Source: an uncultured Collinsella sp.
GTDB lineage: Bacteria > Actinomycetota > Coriobacteriia > Coriobacteriales > Coriobacteriaceae
Direction: 5' to 3'
Assembly (NCBI GenBank): GCA_902468695.1
Contig: CABQZS010000126.1
Span: 1 to 21,338, forward strand
Length of the DNA stretch: 21,338 nt
Shown here: piece by piece, positions 1 to 6,488 of the stretch
Position numbering within the stretch: position 1 is the first letter of the stretch
Layout: each line of letters starts with the position of its first letter
Notes under the pieces: generated by a model
The model's database searches: none
Seen by the model: only the letters and a program-made list of their open reading frames with translations
Told to the model about the DNA's origin: nothing
Program-made: the position numbers and the translations under genes

Positions 1-694
1 CCTCGAAGCGATCTGCCATCGTGGGGTCGCTGAGCGTGTCGACTTGGTTGAGCATGATGCGGGCATTGTTGAGGTTCAGCATTCGCAGCTCGGCATTGAG
101 CACCATGGCGACGCGCTCTGGGGTGGCAGCGTCGGTGGGCTCGCAGCCGCAGCGCTCGCAGAAGAGCTCGGGGCGGTGGGCAACCTCGGCGACGGGCTTG
201 CCCAGCCCCGAAGCGCCGACGACCCAGACAACGTTTGCCGTGGCGGCGGGAATTACCGGCTCCCAGGCGGCATGCGCCTTGAGCGGGAGTCGCTTGCTGC
301 CATCTGCCTCGGCCAACACATAGTCAAAGCGCTGCGCCAGTTTGCTGAGCGGCTCGGCGGGGGCGGAGAGCTTGCCTGTCTCCGGGTCCAAGACGCCTGC
401 CTGGCAGATGCTTCCGCGGGCAAGTCCCGTGCATGCCTCGCAGGTGCAGCCGGGAACATGCAGGGTCCCCGGCTTCCAAGGCGCGGAGTCCAGGCGACGG
501 CTCGACCCGTCCCATGGCACGCCGGCGACGGGAAACATGTGCGTGGTGGTACAGAGAAGTACCCTGCCGCCGGCGCGCATGAGCTCGAGACCCAGCGTTT
601 TCAGCAATGTCGACTTGCCGCCACTGCCGATAATTGCGGTAATGCCCGGCTCGATCTTGAGCGCGGAGGCAAGGTTTCCGCTCGTCGTTTCCAT
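1..694 (-). CDS. yqeC: YqeC, selenium-dependent hydroxylase accessory protein (partial, 3' end outside window)
   Basis: This minus-strand frame stays open from an ATG at 694 to the window edge, giving about 231 residues with the C-terminus missing. Near the N-terminus (about residues 20-30) it reads IIGSGGKSTLL, the P-loop-like GxGGKST motif of the YqeC family. A TTTHM segment and a cysteine pair (CTCEAC) follow, then the EADGSKRLPLKAHAAWEP block typical of the family. YqeC proteins are putative nucleotide-binding accessory factors found with selenium-dependent molybdenum hydroxylases; their exact reaction is not established. The gene diverges from yqeB, which belongs to the same system, across about 100 bp. 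The ribosome binding site is weak (GGCGGTG about 6 bases before the ATG). Family assignment rests on the motif plus the neighbours. Confidence 0.88.
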   Translation of the reverse strand, partial: METTSGNLASALKIEPGITAIIGSGGKSTLLKTLGLELMRAGGRVLLCTTTHMFPVAGVPWDGSSRRLDSAPWKPGTLHVPGCTCEACTGLARGSICQAGVLDPETGKLSAPAEPLSKLAQRFDYVLAEADGSKRLPLKAHAAWEPVIPAATANVVWVVGASGLGKPVAEVAHRPELFCERCGCEPTDAATPERVAMVLNAELRMLNLNNARIMLNQVDTLSDPTMADRFE

Positions 695-796
695 CTGTTC
701 ACCGCCGTATAATACTGTGATAATAAATAATCATCAGAGTAGCGGTCGAACCGCTTTTGCTCTGCTCAAACCGTAGCACAGGGAGGTGCCCCGGGA
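695..796. promoter_or_regulatory. Divergent yqeC/yqeB promoter region with inverted repeat
   Basis: This AT-rich stretch lies between two divergent genes. It holds TATAAT at 708-713, which reads as a -10 box on the plus strand; its complement overlaps a TATTAT for the minus strand. A perfect inverted repeat, AGCGGT-CGA-ACCGCT, spans 741-755, and an outer CAGAG/CTCTG pair at 735-739 and 760-764 extends it. No convincing -35 element was found for either direction. The repeat could be an operator shared by both genes or an RNA hairpin in the yqeB leader; this is inference. Confidence 0.4.
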
Positions 797-1591
797 ATGC
801 TCGTTTATGTTCGCGGTGCCGGCGATATCGCCACGGGCGTCGCCGCTCGCTTGGTGCGCGCCGGCGTGTCGGTCGTTATGGCCGATATTGCGGTTCCCAC
901 GTGCATCCGCCGCACAATCAGTTTTTGCGAGGCCATTCGCCTGGGCGAGGTCGAGGTCGAAGGCATTCGCGCTCGCTTGGCGCAGACGCCGGCTGAGGCG
1001 CTTGCGATTACCGAGGCCGGAGACGTCGCCGTTGTGGTGGACCCCCAGGCCAAGATGCTCGGTGAGTTGAAACCCGCGGCTGTGGTCGACGCGATTTTGG
1101 CTAAGCGCAACTTGGGTACCACGCGCGACATGGCGCCTGCCGTCATCGCCGTGGGGCCGGGCTTTACCGCGCCGGTTGACTGCGATGCCGTGGTCGAGAC
1201 CATGCGCGGGCATTTTCTCGGCCGTGTCATTACCCAAGGTTCGCCCCAGCCCAACACGGGCGTGCCAGGCATTATCGCCGGCTATGGTAAAGAGCGCGTT
1301 ATCCACAGCCCCGCCGCCGGCGTGTTTCGGTCCGACCACGCAATCGGCGACATCGTGAGCGCCGGAGACGTGATTGGCTATGCGGGCGATACGCCCATGT
1401 GCACGCAGATCGATGGCTGTCTGCGCGGGCTTTTGGCGAACGGCGTGCAGGTGACTGAGGGCTTTAAATGCGCCGATGTCGATCCGCGCGGCGATGCCAG
1501 CTATATCAACTACATTTCGGACAAGGCGACGTCGGTCGGCGGCGGCGTGCTCGAGGCACTCGCTATGCTCACCGGTGTATTCCAGGGATAG
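797..1591 (+). CDS. yqeB: YqeB, selenium-dependent molybdenum hydroxylase maturation protein (EF2563 family)
   Basis: The 264-residue protein begins MLVYVRGAGDIATGVAARL, whose GxGDxATG segment (residues 7-14) is the Rossmann-like opening of the YqeB/EF2563 family. The central block ITQGSPQPNTGVPG and the later HSPAAGVF and GDVIGYAGDTP segments are also typical. Family members occur beside selenium-dependent molybdenum hydroxylases and are thought to help insert or mature the labile selenium cofactor; the reaction is not defined. The start is supported by GGGAGGT at 781-787, nine bases before the ATG. XdhC begins 9 bp downstream, so the two are surely co-transcribed, and yqeC is divergent. The length matches the usual 250-270 residues and no defects are visible. 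Confidence 0.9.
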   Translation: MLVYVRGAGDIATGVAARLVRAGVSVVMADIAVPTCIRRTISFCEAIRLGEVEVEGIRARLAQTPAEALAITEAGDVAVVVDPQAKMLGELKPAAVVDAILAKRNLGTTRDMAPAVIAVGPGFTAPVDCDAVVETMRGHFLGRVITQGSPQPNTGVPGIIAGYGKERVIHSPAAGVFRSDHAIGDIVSAGDVIGYAGDTPMCTQIDGCLRGLLANGVQVTEGFKCADVDPRGDASYINYISDKATSVGGGVLEALAMLTGVFQG

Positions 1592-1600
1592 GAAATTGCA

Positions 1601-2644
1601 ATGGAAAAGCTCGATGTGGTGAATGCTGCGCTTGGCGCTCTGAAGGCCGGTAAGACGTGCGAGTTGGTGGTAGTTGCCGGCACGGCAGGGTCGTCACCGC
1701 GCGGTGTGGGCGCATGGATGGCCGTCTTTGCCGATGGCAGCCAGGCGGGCACCATCGGCGGCGGCAAGATTGAGCTCTTTGCGCTGGACGAGGCGCGCGA
1801 GCTCCTGAGCGCGGGTCAGTCGCGTCTGGTCCGCTACACCATGGGCGGCGAGAACTCCGATACCGGCATGATCTGCGGCGGAGCCATCTGCCTGTGCTAC
1901 CTGCACCTGGATGTATCGCAGGTGCCGTTGTTCCAGTCGGTTGCCGACGTCTTGGCGTATCGACGCATTGGCGACTTCGTCATCGACTTTGAACCGTTTG
2001 TCATTCAGGCCCTCGAGGGCGATGTGGCCGAGTACCATGGCGGGGCATCGCGCCATACCATTGCCGGCTGCCCCGAGCTTTCGCTGGTGGAGGAGGGGAG
2101 TAAGGTCACCTACACCAACGCCGCCTCCGAGATTCCCCCGGCGCACATCGAGACGCTCTGCCCCGAGGGCCTGACCTACATCTTTGGCTGCGGACACGTG
2201 GGCGCCGCGACGGCGCGCGTGCTCACGGCGGCGGGCTTTGCCGTTGTGGCGTGCGATGACCGCCCCGGCACGCTGACGCCCGAATGGGTGCCCGGTGTCT
2301 ACGATCGTCGCCTGGTCGATTACAAGAACCTGAGCGAGCTGTGTCCCATCGGTCCGCGCGACTTGGTGGTCGTGGCCACAGCAGGCCATAAGTCCGATAT
2401 CGATGTGGTGATTCAGGCCATGCGCGCCAAACCCGCCTACCTGGGCTGTCTGGGCTCGCGTCGCAAGACGGCCTTTGTGCGCGCCCGCCTGGAGCAGGAG
2501 GGCTTTACGCAGGAGCAGATTGACGAGCTGCACCTGCCGATCGGCGTTGCCATTCAGGCCGAGGACCCCGAGGAGATCGCCATCTCCATCGCCGCCGAGA
2601 TGATCCACCTGCGCCGCACCAAACTCGTCCCCCGCAAGCGCTAG
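1601..2644 (+). CDS. xdhC: XdhC/CoxI family molybdenum hydroxylase maturation factor
   Basis: The 347-residue protein has the two-part XdhC layout. The N-terminal XdhC/CoxI domain contains AGTAGSSPRGVGA (about 27-38), GTIGGGKIE (50-58) and MICGGA (90-95), whose cysteine is conserved in the family. The C-terminal XdhC Rossmann domain starts at YIFGCGHVGAATA (193-205), with an acidic CDDRP at the end of the second strand. XdhC proteins bind molybdenum cofactor and promote its sulfuration and insertion into xanthine dehydrogenase-type enzymes. The position next to yqeB suggests a role in a selenium-dependent hydroxylase. A purine-rich AGGGATAGGA precedes the ATG. No hydroxylase structural subunit or selD is seen in the window. 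Confidence 0.92.
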   Translation: MEKLDVVNAALGALKAGKTCELVVVAGTAGSSPRGVGAWMAVFADGSQAGTIGGGKIELFALDEARELLSAGQSRLVRYTMGGENSDTGMICGGAICLCYLHLDVSQVPLFQSVADVLAYRRIGDFVIDFEPFVIQALEGDVAEYHGGASRHTIAGCPELSLVEEGSKVTYTNAASEIPPAHIETLCPEGLTYIFGCGHVGAATARVLTAAGFAVVACDDRPGTLTPEWVPGVYDRRLVDYKNLSELCPIGPRDLVVVATAGHKSDIDVVIQAMRAKPAYLGCLGSRRKTAFVRARLEQEGFTQEQIDELHLPIGVAIQAEDPEEIAISIAAEMIHLRRTKLVPRKR

Positions 2645-2664
2645 TCGCATCCCCACCAATTAAA

Positions 2665-2727
2665 TTGCGGTGAAATACGGACTGTTTAAGCCTGTTAGGC
2701 CGCCAAACAGTCCCTATTTCACCGCAA
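2665..2727. repeat. Near-perfect 23-bp inverted repeat downstream of xdhC (terminator or dispersed repeat)
   Basis: The left arm at 2665-2687 and right arm at 2705-2727 are inverse complements with one mismatch (22 of 23). The 17-nt loop holds a smaller hairpin, GCCT-GTT-AGGC, at 2690-2700. A run of five T starts five bases after the right arm, so it may act as an intrinsic terminator for xdhC, whose stop is 20 bp upstream. Its length and AT-containing arms (for example GGTGAAATA) differ from the compact GC-rich terminators elsewhere in the window. That would also fit a dispersed or MITE-like repeat; copy number in the genome is needed to decide. Confidence 0.75.
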
Positions 2728-2790
2728 CTGCTTTTTGGGACCCATTTGTGCGGGGGAGTTGTGGAGTTGTGCAGGCAGACGAGGTTTATC

Positions 2791-2819
2791 TGGAAATACG
2801 CACCCAATGCGCGTATAGT
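2791..2819 (+). promoter_or_regulatory. Candidate promoter for the rplE-led ribosomal operon
   Basis: TGGAAA at 2791-2796 and TATAGT at 2814-2819 are separated by exactly 17 bp and resemble -35 and -10 boxes. An inverted repeat ATACGC (2796-2801) and GCGTAT (2811-2816) covers the spacer and could be an operator. The predicted leader is about 130 nt to the rplE start. A promoter is needed here because the usual upstream ribosomal genes are missing. The call rests on consensus matching only. Confidence 0.45.
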
Positions 2820-2956
2820 ACCGATTGTTTTGTCGGCTCCTGCTGCGTCGAGTCCAAACCGCAAAATGCCATGAGCGGCGCGGATGCAGTCAGGAGGCAC
2901 GAGGACAACCCACCGTGGCCACGCCCCGTGCTTAAAACCCCAAGAAGGAGTGAACA
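2820..2956 (+). other. Untranslated leader upstream of rplE
   Basis: No credible coding frame is visible here. I looked for a remnant of rplX, which normally precedes rplE, and saw none in the three plus-strand frames. The region ends with AAGGAG at 2945-2950, the rplE ribosome binding site. It could carry a binding site for a regulatory ribosomal protein (S8 controls this region in E. coli), but I did not recognise a specific structure. Confidence 0.4.
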
Positions 2957-3514
2957 ATGGCAGAAGAGAAGTATGTGCCGCGTCTGAAGACCAAGTACAA
3001 CAACGAGGTCAAGCAGCAGCTTCAGGACAAGTTCCAGTACGAGAACGTCATGATGATCCCCAAGTTTGAGAAGATCGTCGTGAACATGGGTGTCGGCGAG
3101 GCCGCTACCGATTCCAAGGCCATCGACGGTGCCGTGCGCGACCTGCGCGCCATCACCGGCCAGCAGCCGATGATCACCCGTGCCCGCAAGTCCATCGCTA
3201 CCTTCCGCCTGCGCGCTGGTATGCCGATCGGCTGCAAGGTTACCCTGCGTGGCGACCGTATGTGGGAGTTCTTCGATCGTCTGACCTCCGTCGCGATCCC
3301 CCGTATCCGCGACTTCCGCGGCATCTCCGCCAAGAGCTTCGACGGCCGTGGTAACTTCTCCATGGGCGTCACCGAGCAGCTCATCTTCCCCGAGATCGAC
3401 TTCGACTCCGTCGATCACCAGCGTGGTATGGACATCACTTTCGTGACCACCGCCAACACCGATGAGGAGGCCAAGGCCCTTCTGGACGCCTTCGGTTTCC
3501 CGTTCAAGAAATAG
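2957..3514 (+). CDS. rplE: 50S ribosomal protein L5
   Basis: This 185-residue protein matches L5 along its whole length. It has the N-terminal YxxLKTKYNNEV-type segment, MIPKFEKIVVNMGVGEA (about 33-49), the GQQPMITRARKSIATFRLRAGMPIG region and the C-terminal GMDITFVTTANTDEEAKALL. L5 binds 5S rRNA in the central protuberance of the large subunit. AAGGAG at 2945-2950 supports the ATG. It is the first ribosomal gene in the window, and the usual upstream neighbours rplN and rplX are not present. The 79-bp gap to rpsZ contains a stable hairpin. Confidence 0.98.
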   Translation: MAEEKYVPRLKTKYNNEVKQQLQDKFQYENVMMIPKFEKIVVNMGVGEAATDSKAIDGAVRDLRAITGQQPMITRARKSIATFRLRAGMPIGCKVTLRGDRMWEFFDRLTSVAIPRIRDFRGISAKSFDGRGNFSMGVTEQLIFPEIDFDSVDHQRGMDITFVTTANTDEEAKALLDAFGFPFKK

Positions 3515-3530
3515 GTTCACCTGCCCTATA

Positions 3531-3558
3531 AGCGCCGTTCCCACAAGGGGGCGGCGCT
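3531..3558 (+). other. Intra-operon hairpin between rplE and rpsZ
   Basis: AGCGCCGTTCCC at 3531-3542 pairs with GGGGGCGGCGCT at 3547-3558 around an ACAA loop. The stem has 12 pairs, two of them G-U. No T-run follows, so it is not a standard terminator. It could stabilise or process the mRNA, or be a protein-binding site. Confidence 0.6.
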
Positions 3559-3593
3559 TGGGGCGAACAATACTCTATGTGAGGAGGATATAA

Positions 3594-3779
3594 GTGGCTA
3601 AGACATCGATGATCGTCAAGTGCAATCGCAAGCAGAAGTTCTCTACTCGTGAGTACACGCGCTGCCAGCGCTGCGGCCGTCCGCACTCTGTGTACCGCAA
3701 GTTCGGCCTGTGCCGTGTCTGCTTCCGTGAGCTTGCACTCAAGGGCGAGCTTCCCGGCGTTAAGAAGGCCAGCTGGTAA
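3594..3779 (+). CDS. rpsZ: 30S ribosomal protein S14, zinc-binding (type Z)
   Basis: The 61-residue protein is the short, zinc-binding form of S14. Cysteine pairs CQRC (about 24-27) and CRVC (about 40-43) form the zinc ribbon, and the end, GELPGVKKASW, is the classic S14 C-terminus. S14 sits in the head of the small subunit. The start is a GTG, placed seven bases after a strong GAGGAGG at 3581-3587. The order L5-S14-S8 is the standard spc order. A 119-bp gap with a small hairpin follows before rpsH. Confidence 0.98.
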   Translation: MAKTSMIVKCNRKQKFSTREYTRCQRCGRPHSVYRKFGLCRVCFRELALKGELPGVKKASW

Positions 3780-3834
3780 GTCACTACCAGCGTTTCAAGC
3801 ATCCGTTTGGAACAGGGAAAACGCGCTAAATAGG

Positions 3835-3857
3835 CTTTGCCGTTAAGGGCGGCGAAG
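3835..3857 (+). other. Intra-operon hairpin between rpsZ and rpsH
   Basis: CTTTGCCG at 3835-3842 pairs with CGGCGAAG at 3850-3857 (eight pairs, one G-U) around a 7-nt loop. No T-run follows. It may affect mRNA stability or S8 feedback; its role is not known. Confidence 0.45.
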
Positions 3858-3898
3858 AACCAAGAGCACGTGTTCATCAAGAACGAAGGAGAATCTGT

Positions 3899-4297
3899 AT
3901 GAACCTTACAGACCCGATCGCAGATATGCTTACGCGCATCCGTAACGCTAACTCTGTGAACAAGGCCACGGTCTCCATGCCGAGCAGCAAGAAGCTCGTC
4001 GAGATCGCTCGTGTTCTGCACGAGGAGGGCTACATCGAGGGCTACGATGTCGAGGACACCGTTCCCCAGAAGACTCTGCACATCACGCTTAAGTATGGTC
4101 CCAAGAAGGCTAAGGTCATCAACGGCATCCGCCGCATTTCCAAGCCGGGCCTGCGTAAGTACACCGGCGTTGCCGACATGCCCCGCGTCCGCGGTGGCCT
4201 TGGTACCGCCATTATTTCCACCAGCCATGGCGTTATGACCGACCGCGATGCTCGCAAGCACAACGTCGGCGGCGAGATCATCGCTTACGTCTGGTAA
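3899..4297 (+). CDS. rpsH: 30S ribosomal protein S8
   Basis: The 132-residue protein starts MNLTDPIADMLTRIRNAN and ends in the S8 signature STSHGVMTDRDARKHNVGGEIIAYVW, both diagnostic. S8 binds the central domain of 16S rRNA early in assembly, and in E. coli it also represses the spc operon by binding its mRNA near rplE. AAGGAGA at 3886-3892 precedes the ATG. rplF follows after 33 bp. Length is typical and the sequence is intact. Confidence 0.98.
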   Translation: MNLTDPIADMLTRIRNANSVNKATVSMPSSKKLVEIARVLHEEGYIEGYDVEDTVPQKTLHITLKYGPKKAKVINGIRRISKPGLRKYTGVADMPRVRGGLGTAIISTSHGVMTDRDARKHNVGGEIIAYVW

Positions 4298-4330
4298 TTC
4301 GGTCGGTAGGTAGAAGGAAAGGAGATCACC

Positions 4331-4867
4331 GTGTCTCGTATCGGTAATAAGCCTGTCCAGATTCCCGCCGGAGTCGAAGTGGCAGTCAACGGCAACAACG
4401 TTGTCGTCAAGGGCCCCAAGGGCCAGCTCGAGCTCGATGTCTTTGAGAAGCTCGCTATCAACGTCGAGGACAACGTCCTCACCGTTTCCCGTCCCGACGA
4501 CGAGCGTGAGACCCGTGCCCGCCACGGCCTCACCCGCGCCCTCATCCACAACATGGTTGTTGGCGTTTCCGAGGGCTTCGAGAAGAAGCTCGAGCTCGCC
4601 GGCGTCGGTTACCGCGTGCAGCAGAAGGGCAAGAACCTCGAGTTCTCCCTGGGCTTCTCGCACCCCGTGATCGTCGAGGCTCCCGAGGGCATCACCTTCG
4701 AGGTTCCCGACAACACCCACGTGAACGTCAAGGGTATCAACAAGCAGCAGGTCGGTCAGATCGCCGCTGAGATCCGCGGCCATCGTCCTCCCGAGCCTTA
4801 CAAGGGCAAGGGTATCCACTATGTTGGCGAGCACATCCGCCGCAAGCTGGGTAAGGCCGCCAAGTAG
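4331..4867 (+). CDS. rplF: 50S ribosomal protein L6
   Basis: The 178-residue protein starts MSRIGNKPVQIPAGVEV and contains the C-terminal L6 signature RPPEPYKGKGIHYVGE. L6 has two related domains and lies near the factor-binding site of the large subunit. The start is GTG at 4331, preceded by AGGAAAGGAG at 4314-4323. It keeps its usual place between S8 and L18. A hairpin lies in the 75-bp gap before rplR. Confidence 0.98.
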   Translation: MSRIGNKPVQIPAGVEVAVNGNNVVVKGPKGQLELDVFEKLAINVEDNVLTVSRPDDERETRARHGLTRALIHNMVVGVSEGFEKKLELAGVGYRVQQKGKNLEFSLGFSHPVIVEAPEGITFEVPDNTHVNVKGINKQQVGQIAAEIRGHRPPEPYKGKGIHYVGEHIRRKLGKAAK

Positions 4868-4892
4868 TCGTAACCGACTCACTCGCATAAGA

Positions 4893-4914
4893 CCAGCACC
4901 CCGTTAGGTGCTGG
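4893..4914 (+). other. Intra-operon hairpin between rplF and rplR
   Basis: CCAGCACC (4893-4900) and GGTGCTGG (4907-4914) form a perfect 8-bp stem with a CCGTTA loop. A T5 run appears only about 11 bases later (4926-4930), too far for an efficient terminator. It could cause pausing or partial attenuation in the middle of the spc operon. Confidence 0.55.
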
Positions 4915-4942
4915 CAAGATCAACCTTTTTAGGAGTTTACGT

Positions 4943-5311
4943 ATGAACAAGCATAAGGCGAAGCTGGAAGGCCTCAAGCGTCGTCAGCGTCGTGTTCGCG
5001 GCAAGGTCTCGGGTACCGCCGAGCGTCCGCGTCTTCGCGTGACCCGTACTAACGCCAACATCTATGCCCAGATCATCGACGACAGCAAGGGCTCCAGCCT
5101 GACGCTCGTCTCCGCCTCGACCCTCGAGGCCGAGTTCAAGGGCACCCACACCTCGAACAAGGAGGCTGCGGAGAAGGTCGGTCAGCTCGTTGGCAAGCGT
5201 GCCATCGAGGCCGGCATCACCAAGGTCGCTTTCGATCGTGGTGGCCGTATCTACCATGGCCGCGTCAAGGCCCTCGCCGACGGTGCTCGTGCCGCCGGTC
5301 TCGAGTTCTAG
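4943..5311 (+). CDS. rplR: 50S ribosomal protein L18
   Basis: The 122-residue protein has the L18 pattern: a basic N-terminus (KRRQRRVRGKV), RPRLRVTRTNANIYAQIIDD, and the closing FDRGGRIYHGRVKALADGAR. L18 binds 5S rRNA together with L5. An AGGAG at 4931-4935 precedes the ATG. The gene ends inside the ribosome binding site of rpsE, 14 bp before the rpsE start, so the two are tightly linked. Confidence 0.98.
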   Translation: MNKHKAKLEGLKRRQRRVRGKVSGTAERPRLRVTRTNANIYAQIIDDSKGSSLTLVSASTLEAEFKGTHTSNKEAAEKVGQLVGKRAIEAGITKVAFDRGGRIYHGRVKALADGARAAGLEF

Positions 5312-5325
5312 GAGGTATGTAGCAC

Positions 5326-5850
5326 ATGGCTCGTAATCAGAAGCAGCAGCGCGAGGCCTCCGAGTTCGAGGAGCGCGTCGTTTACATCAACCGCGTGTCG
5401 AAGACCGTCAAGGGTGGTCGTCGCATGAGCCTCGTCGCTCTCGTCGTCGTTGGCGACGGCAAGGGCAACGTCGGCGTTGGCATGGGCAAGTCCGCTGAGG
5501 TGCCCATGGCCATCTCCAAGGCGTCTCTCGATGCCAAGAAGAACATGTTCCACGTGCCGGTGACCGAGCAGGGCACCATCCCGCACGAGGTTCTCGGCCA
5601 CTTTGGTGCCGGCCGCATCATCATCAAGCCCGCTGTCGAGGGTACCGGCGTTATCGCCGGCGGCGCCGTGCGTCCCCTCTTCGAGCTTGCTGGCATCAAG
5701 AACGTCCTGTCCAAGTCCCTCGGTACCGACAACGGCCTCAACATCATCAAGGCTGCCGTCGAGGGCCTCAAGGAGCTCTCCAGCCCTGAGGACGTCGCGG
5801 CTCGTCGTGGCCTGACGGTCTCCGAGATGTTCGTCGGTAAGGAGAACTAA
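5326..5850 (+). CDS. rpsE: 30S ribosomal protein S5
   Basis: The 174-residue protein carries the S5 N-terminal RNA-binding domain with RRMSLVALVVVGDGKGNVGVGMGKS split over residues 27-50. The C-terminal domain includes GTGVIAGGAVR and the GLTVSEM ending. S5 contributes to decoding accuracy and to the mRNA entry helicase. GGAGGT at 5311-5316 overlaps the rplR stop and supports the start. rpmD follows after only 2 bp. Confidence 0.98.
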   Translation: MARNQKQQREASEFEERVVYINRVSKTVKGGRRMSLVALVVVGDGKGNVGVGMGKSAEVPMAISKASLDAKKNMFHVPVTEQGTIPHEVLGHFGAGRIIIKPAVEGTGVIAGGAVRPLFELAGIKNVLSKSLGTDNGLNIIKAAVEGLKELSSPEDVAARRGLTVSEMFVGKEN

Positions 5851-5852
5851 GC

Positions 5853-6035
5853 ATGGCTGACACCATCAAGATCAAGCAGGTCCGCAGCACCAACGGTTGC
5901 AAGCAGGACCAGGTCCGTACTGTCCGTGCCCTCGGTCTCCACAGGATCCGCGAGGTTCGCGAGATTGCTGACAACGAGTCCGTCCGCGGCATGATCTTCA
6001 AGGTCAAGCACCTTGTCGAGATTGTAGAGGAGTAG
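5853..6035 (+). CDS. rpmD: 50S ribosomal protein L30
   Basis: This 60-residue protein shows the bacterial L30 pattern: IKIKQVRSTNGCKQDQVRTV, ALGLHRIREVREI, and a C-terminal VKHLVEIVEE. L30 is a small non-essential large-subunit protein. It lies between rpsE (2 bp) and rplO (3 bp), its standard place, which implies translational coupling. AAGGAGA lies in the end of rpsE. Confidence 0.97.
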   Translation: MADTIKIKQVRSTNGCKQDQVRTVRALGLHRIREVREIADNESVRGMIFKVKHLVEIVEE

Positions 6036-6038
6036 CAA

Positions 6039-6488
6039 ATGCAGCTTCACGATCTTACTCCCGCGCCCGGTTCCACCAAGAACCGCAAGCGCGTCGGCCG
6101 TGGCAATTCTTCGGGTCACGGCACCACTTCTGGCCGCGGTCAGAAGGGTCAGGGTTCCCGCTCTGGCGGCACCAAGGGTGCCGGCTTCGAGGGTGGCCAG
6201 ACTCCGCTGGCTATGCGCCTGCCCAAGCTTCCGGGCTTCCGCAACCCCCGTCGTATCGAGTACACCGCCGTTAACGTTGAGCGTCTCGAGCGCAAGTTCG
6301 AGGACGGCGCTGTGATCGACGGTGCCGCTCTTAAGGCCGCTCGCATCACCAAGAGCGAGTTCGAGCCCGTCAAGGTGCTCGGCAATGGTGAGCTCACCAA
6401 GAAGTTCACGGTCAAGGTCGACAAGGTCAGCGCTTCTGCGCAGGCCAAGATCGAGGCCGCCGGCGGAAAGGTCGAGCTGCCGTGCTAA
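6039..6488 (+). CDS. rplO: 50S ribosomal protein L15
   Basis: The 149-residue protein has the L15 hallmark: a glycine- and basic-rich N-terminus (KNRKRVGRGNSSGHGTTSGR, then GQKGQGSRSGG), FEGGQTPLAMRLPKLPGFRN and a C-terminal alpha/beta part ending AAGGKVELPC. L15 supports late large-subunit assembly. Its last 7 bp overlap the GTG start of secY, so secY translation is probably coupled to it. Confidence 0.98.
   Translation: MQLHDLTPAPGSTKNRKRVGRGNSSGHGTTSGRGQKGQGSRSGGTKGAGFEGGQTPLAMRLPKLPGFRNPRRIEYTAVNVERLERKFEDGAVIDGAALKAARITKSEFEPVKVLGNGELTKKFTVKVDKVSASAQAKIEAAGGKVELPC

Noticed and set aside
44..712. A 222-residue plus-strand frame over the left edge.
   Set aside because: It is antisense to yqeC, whose P-loop and family blocks are clear on the minus strand.
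2670..2987. A 105-residue plus-strand frame running through the junction into rplE.
   Set aside because: It crosses the inverted repeat and the candidate promoter, overlaps the rplE start out of frame, and resembles no known protein.
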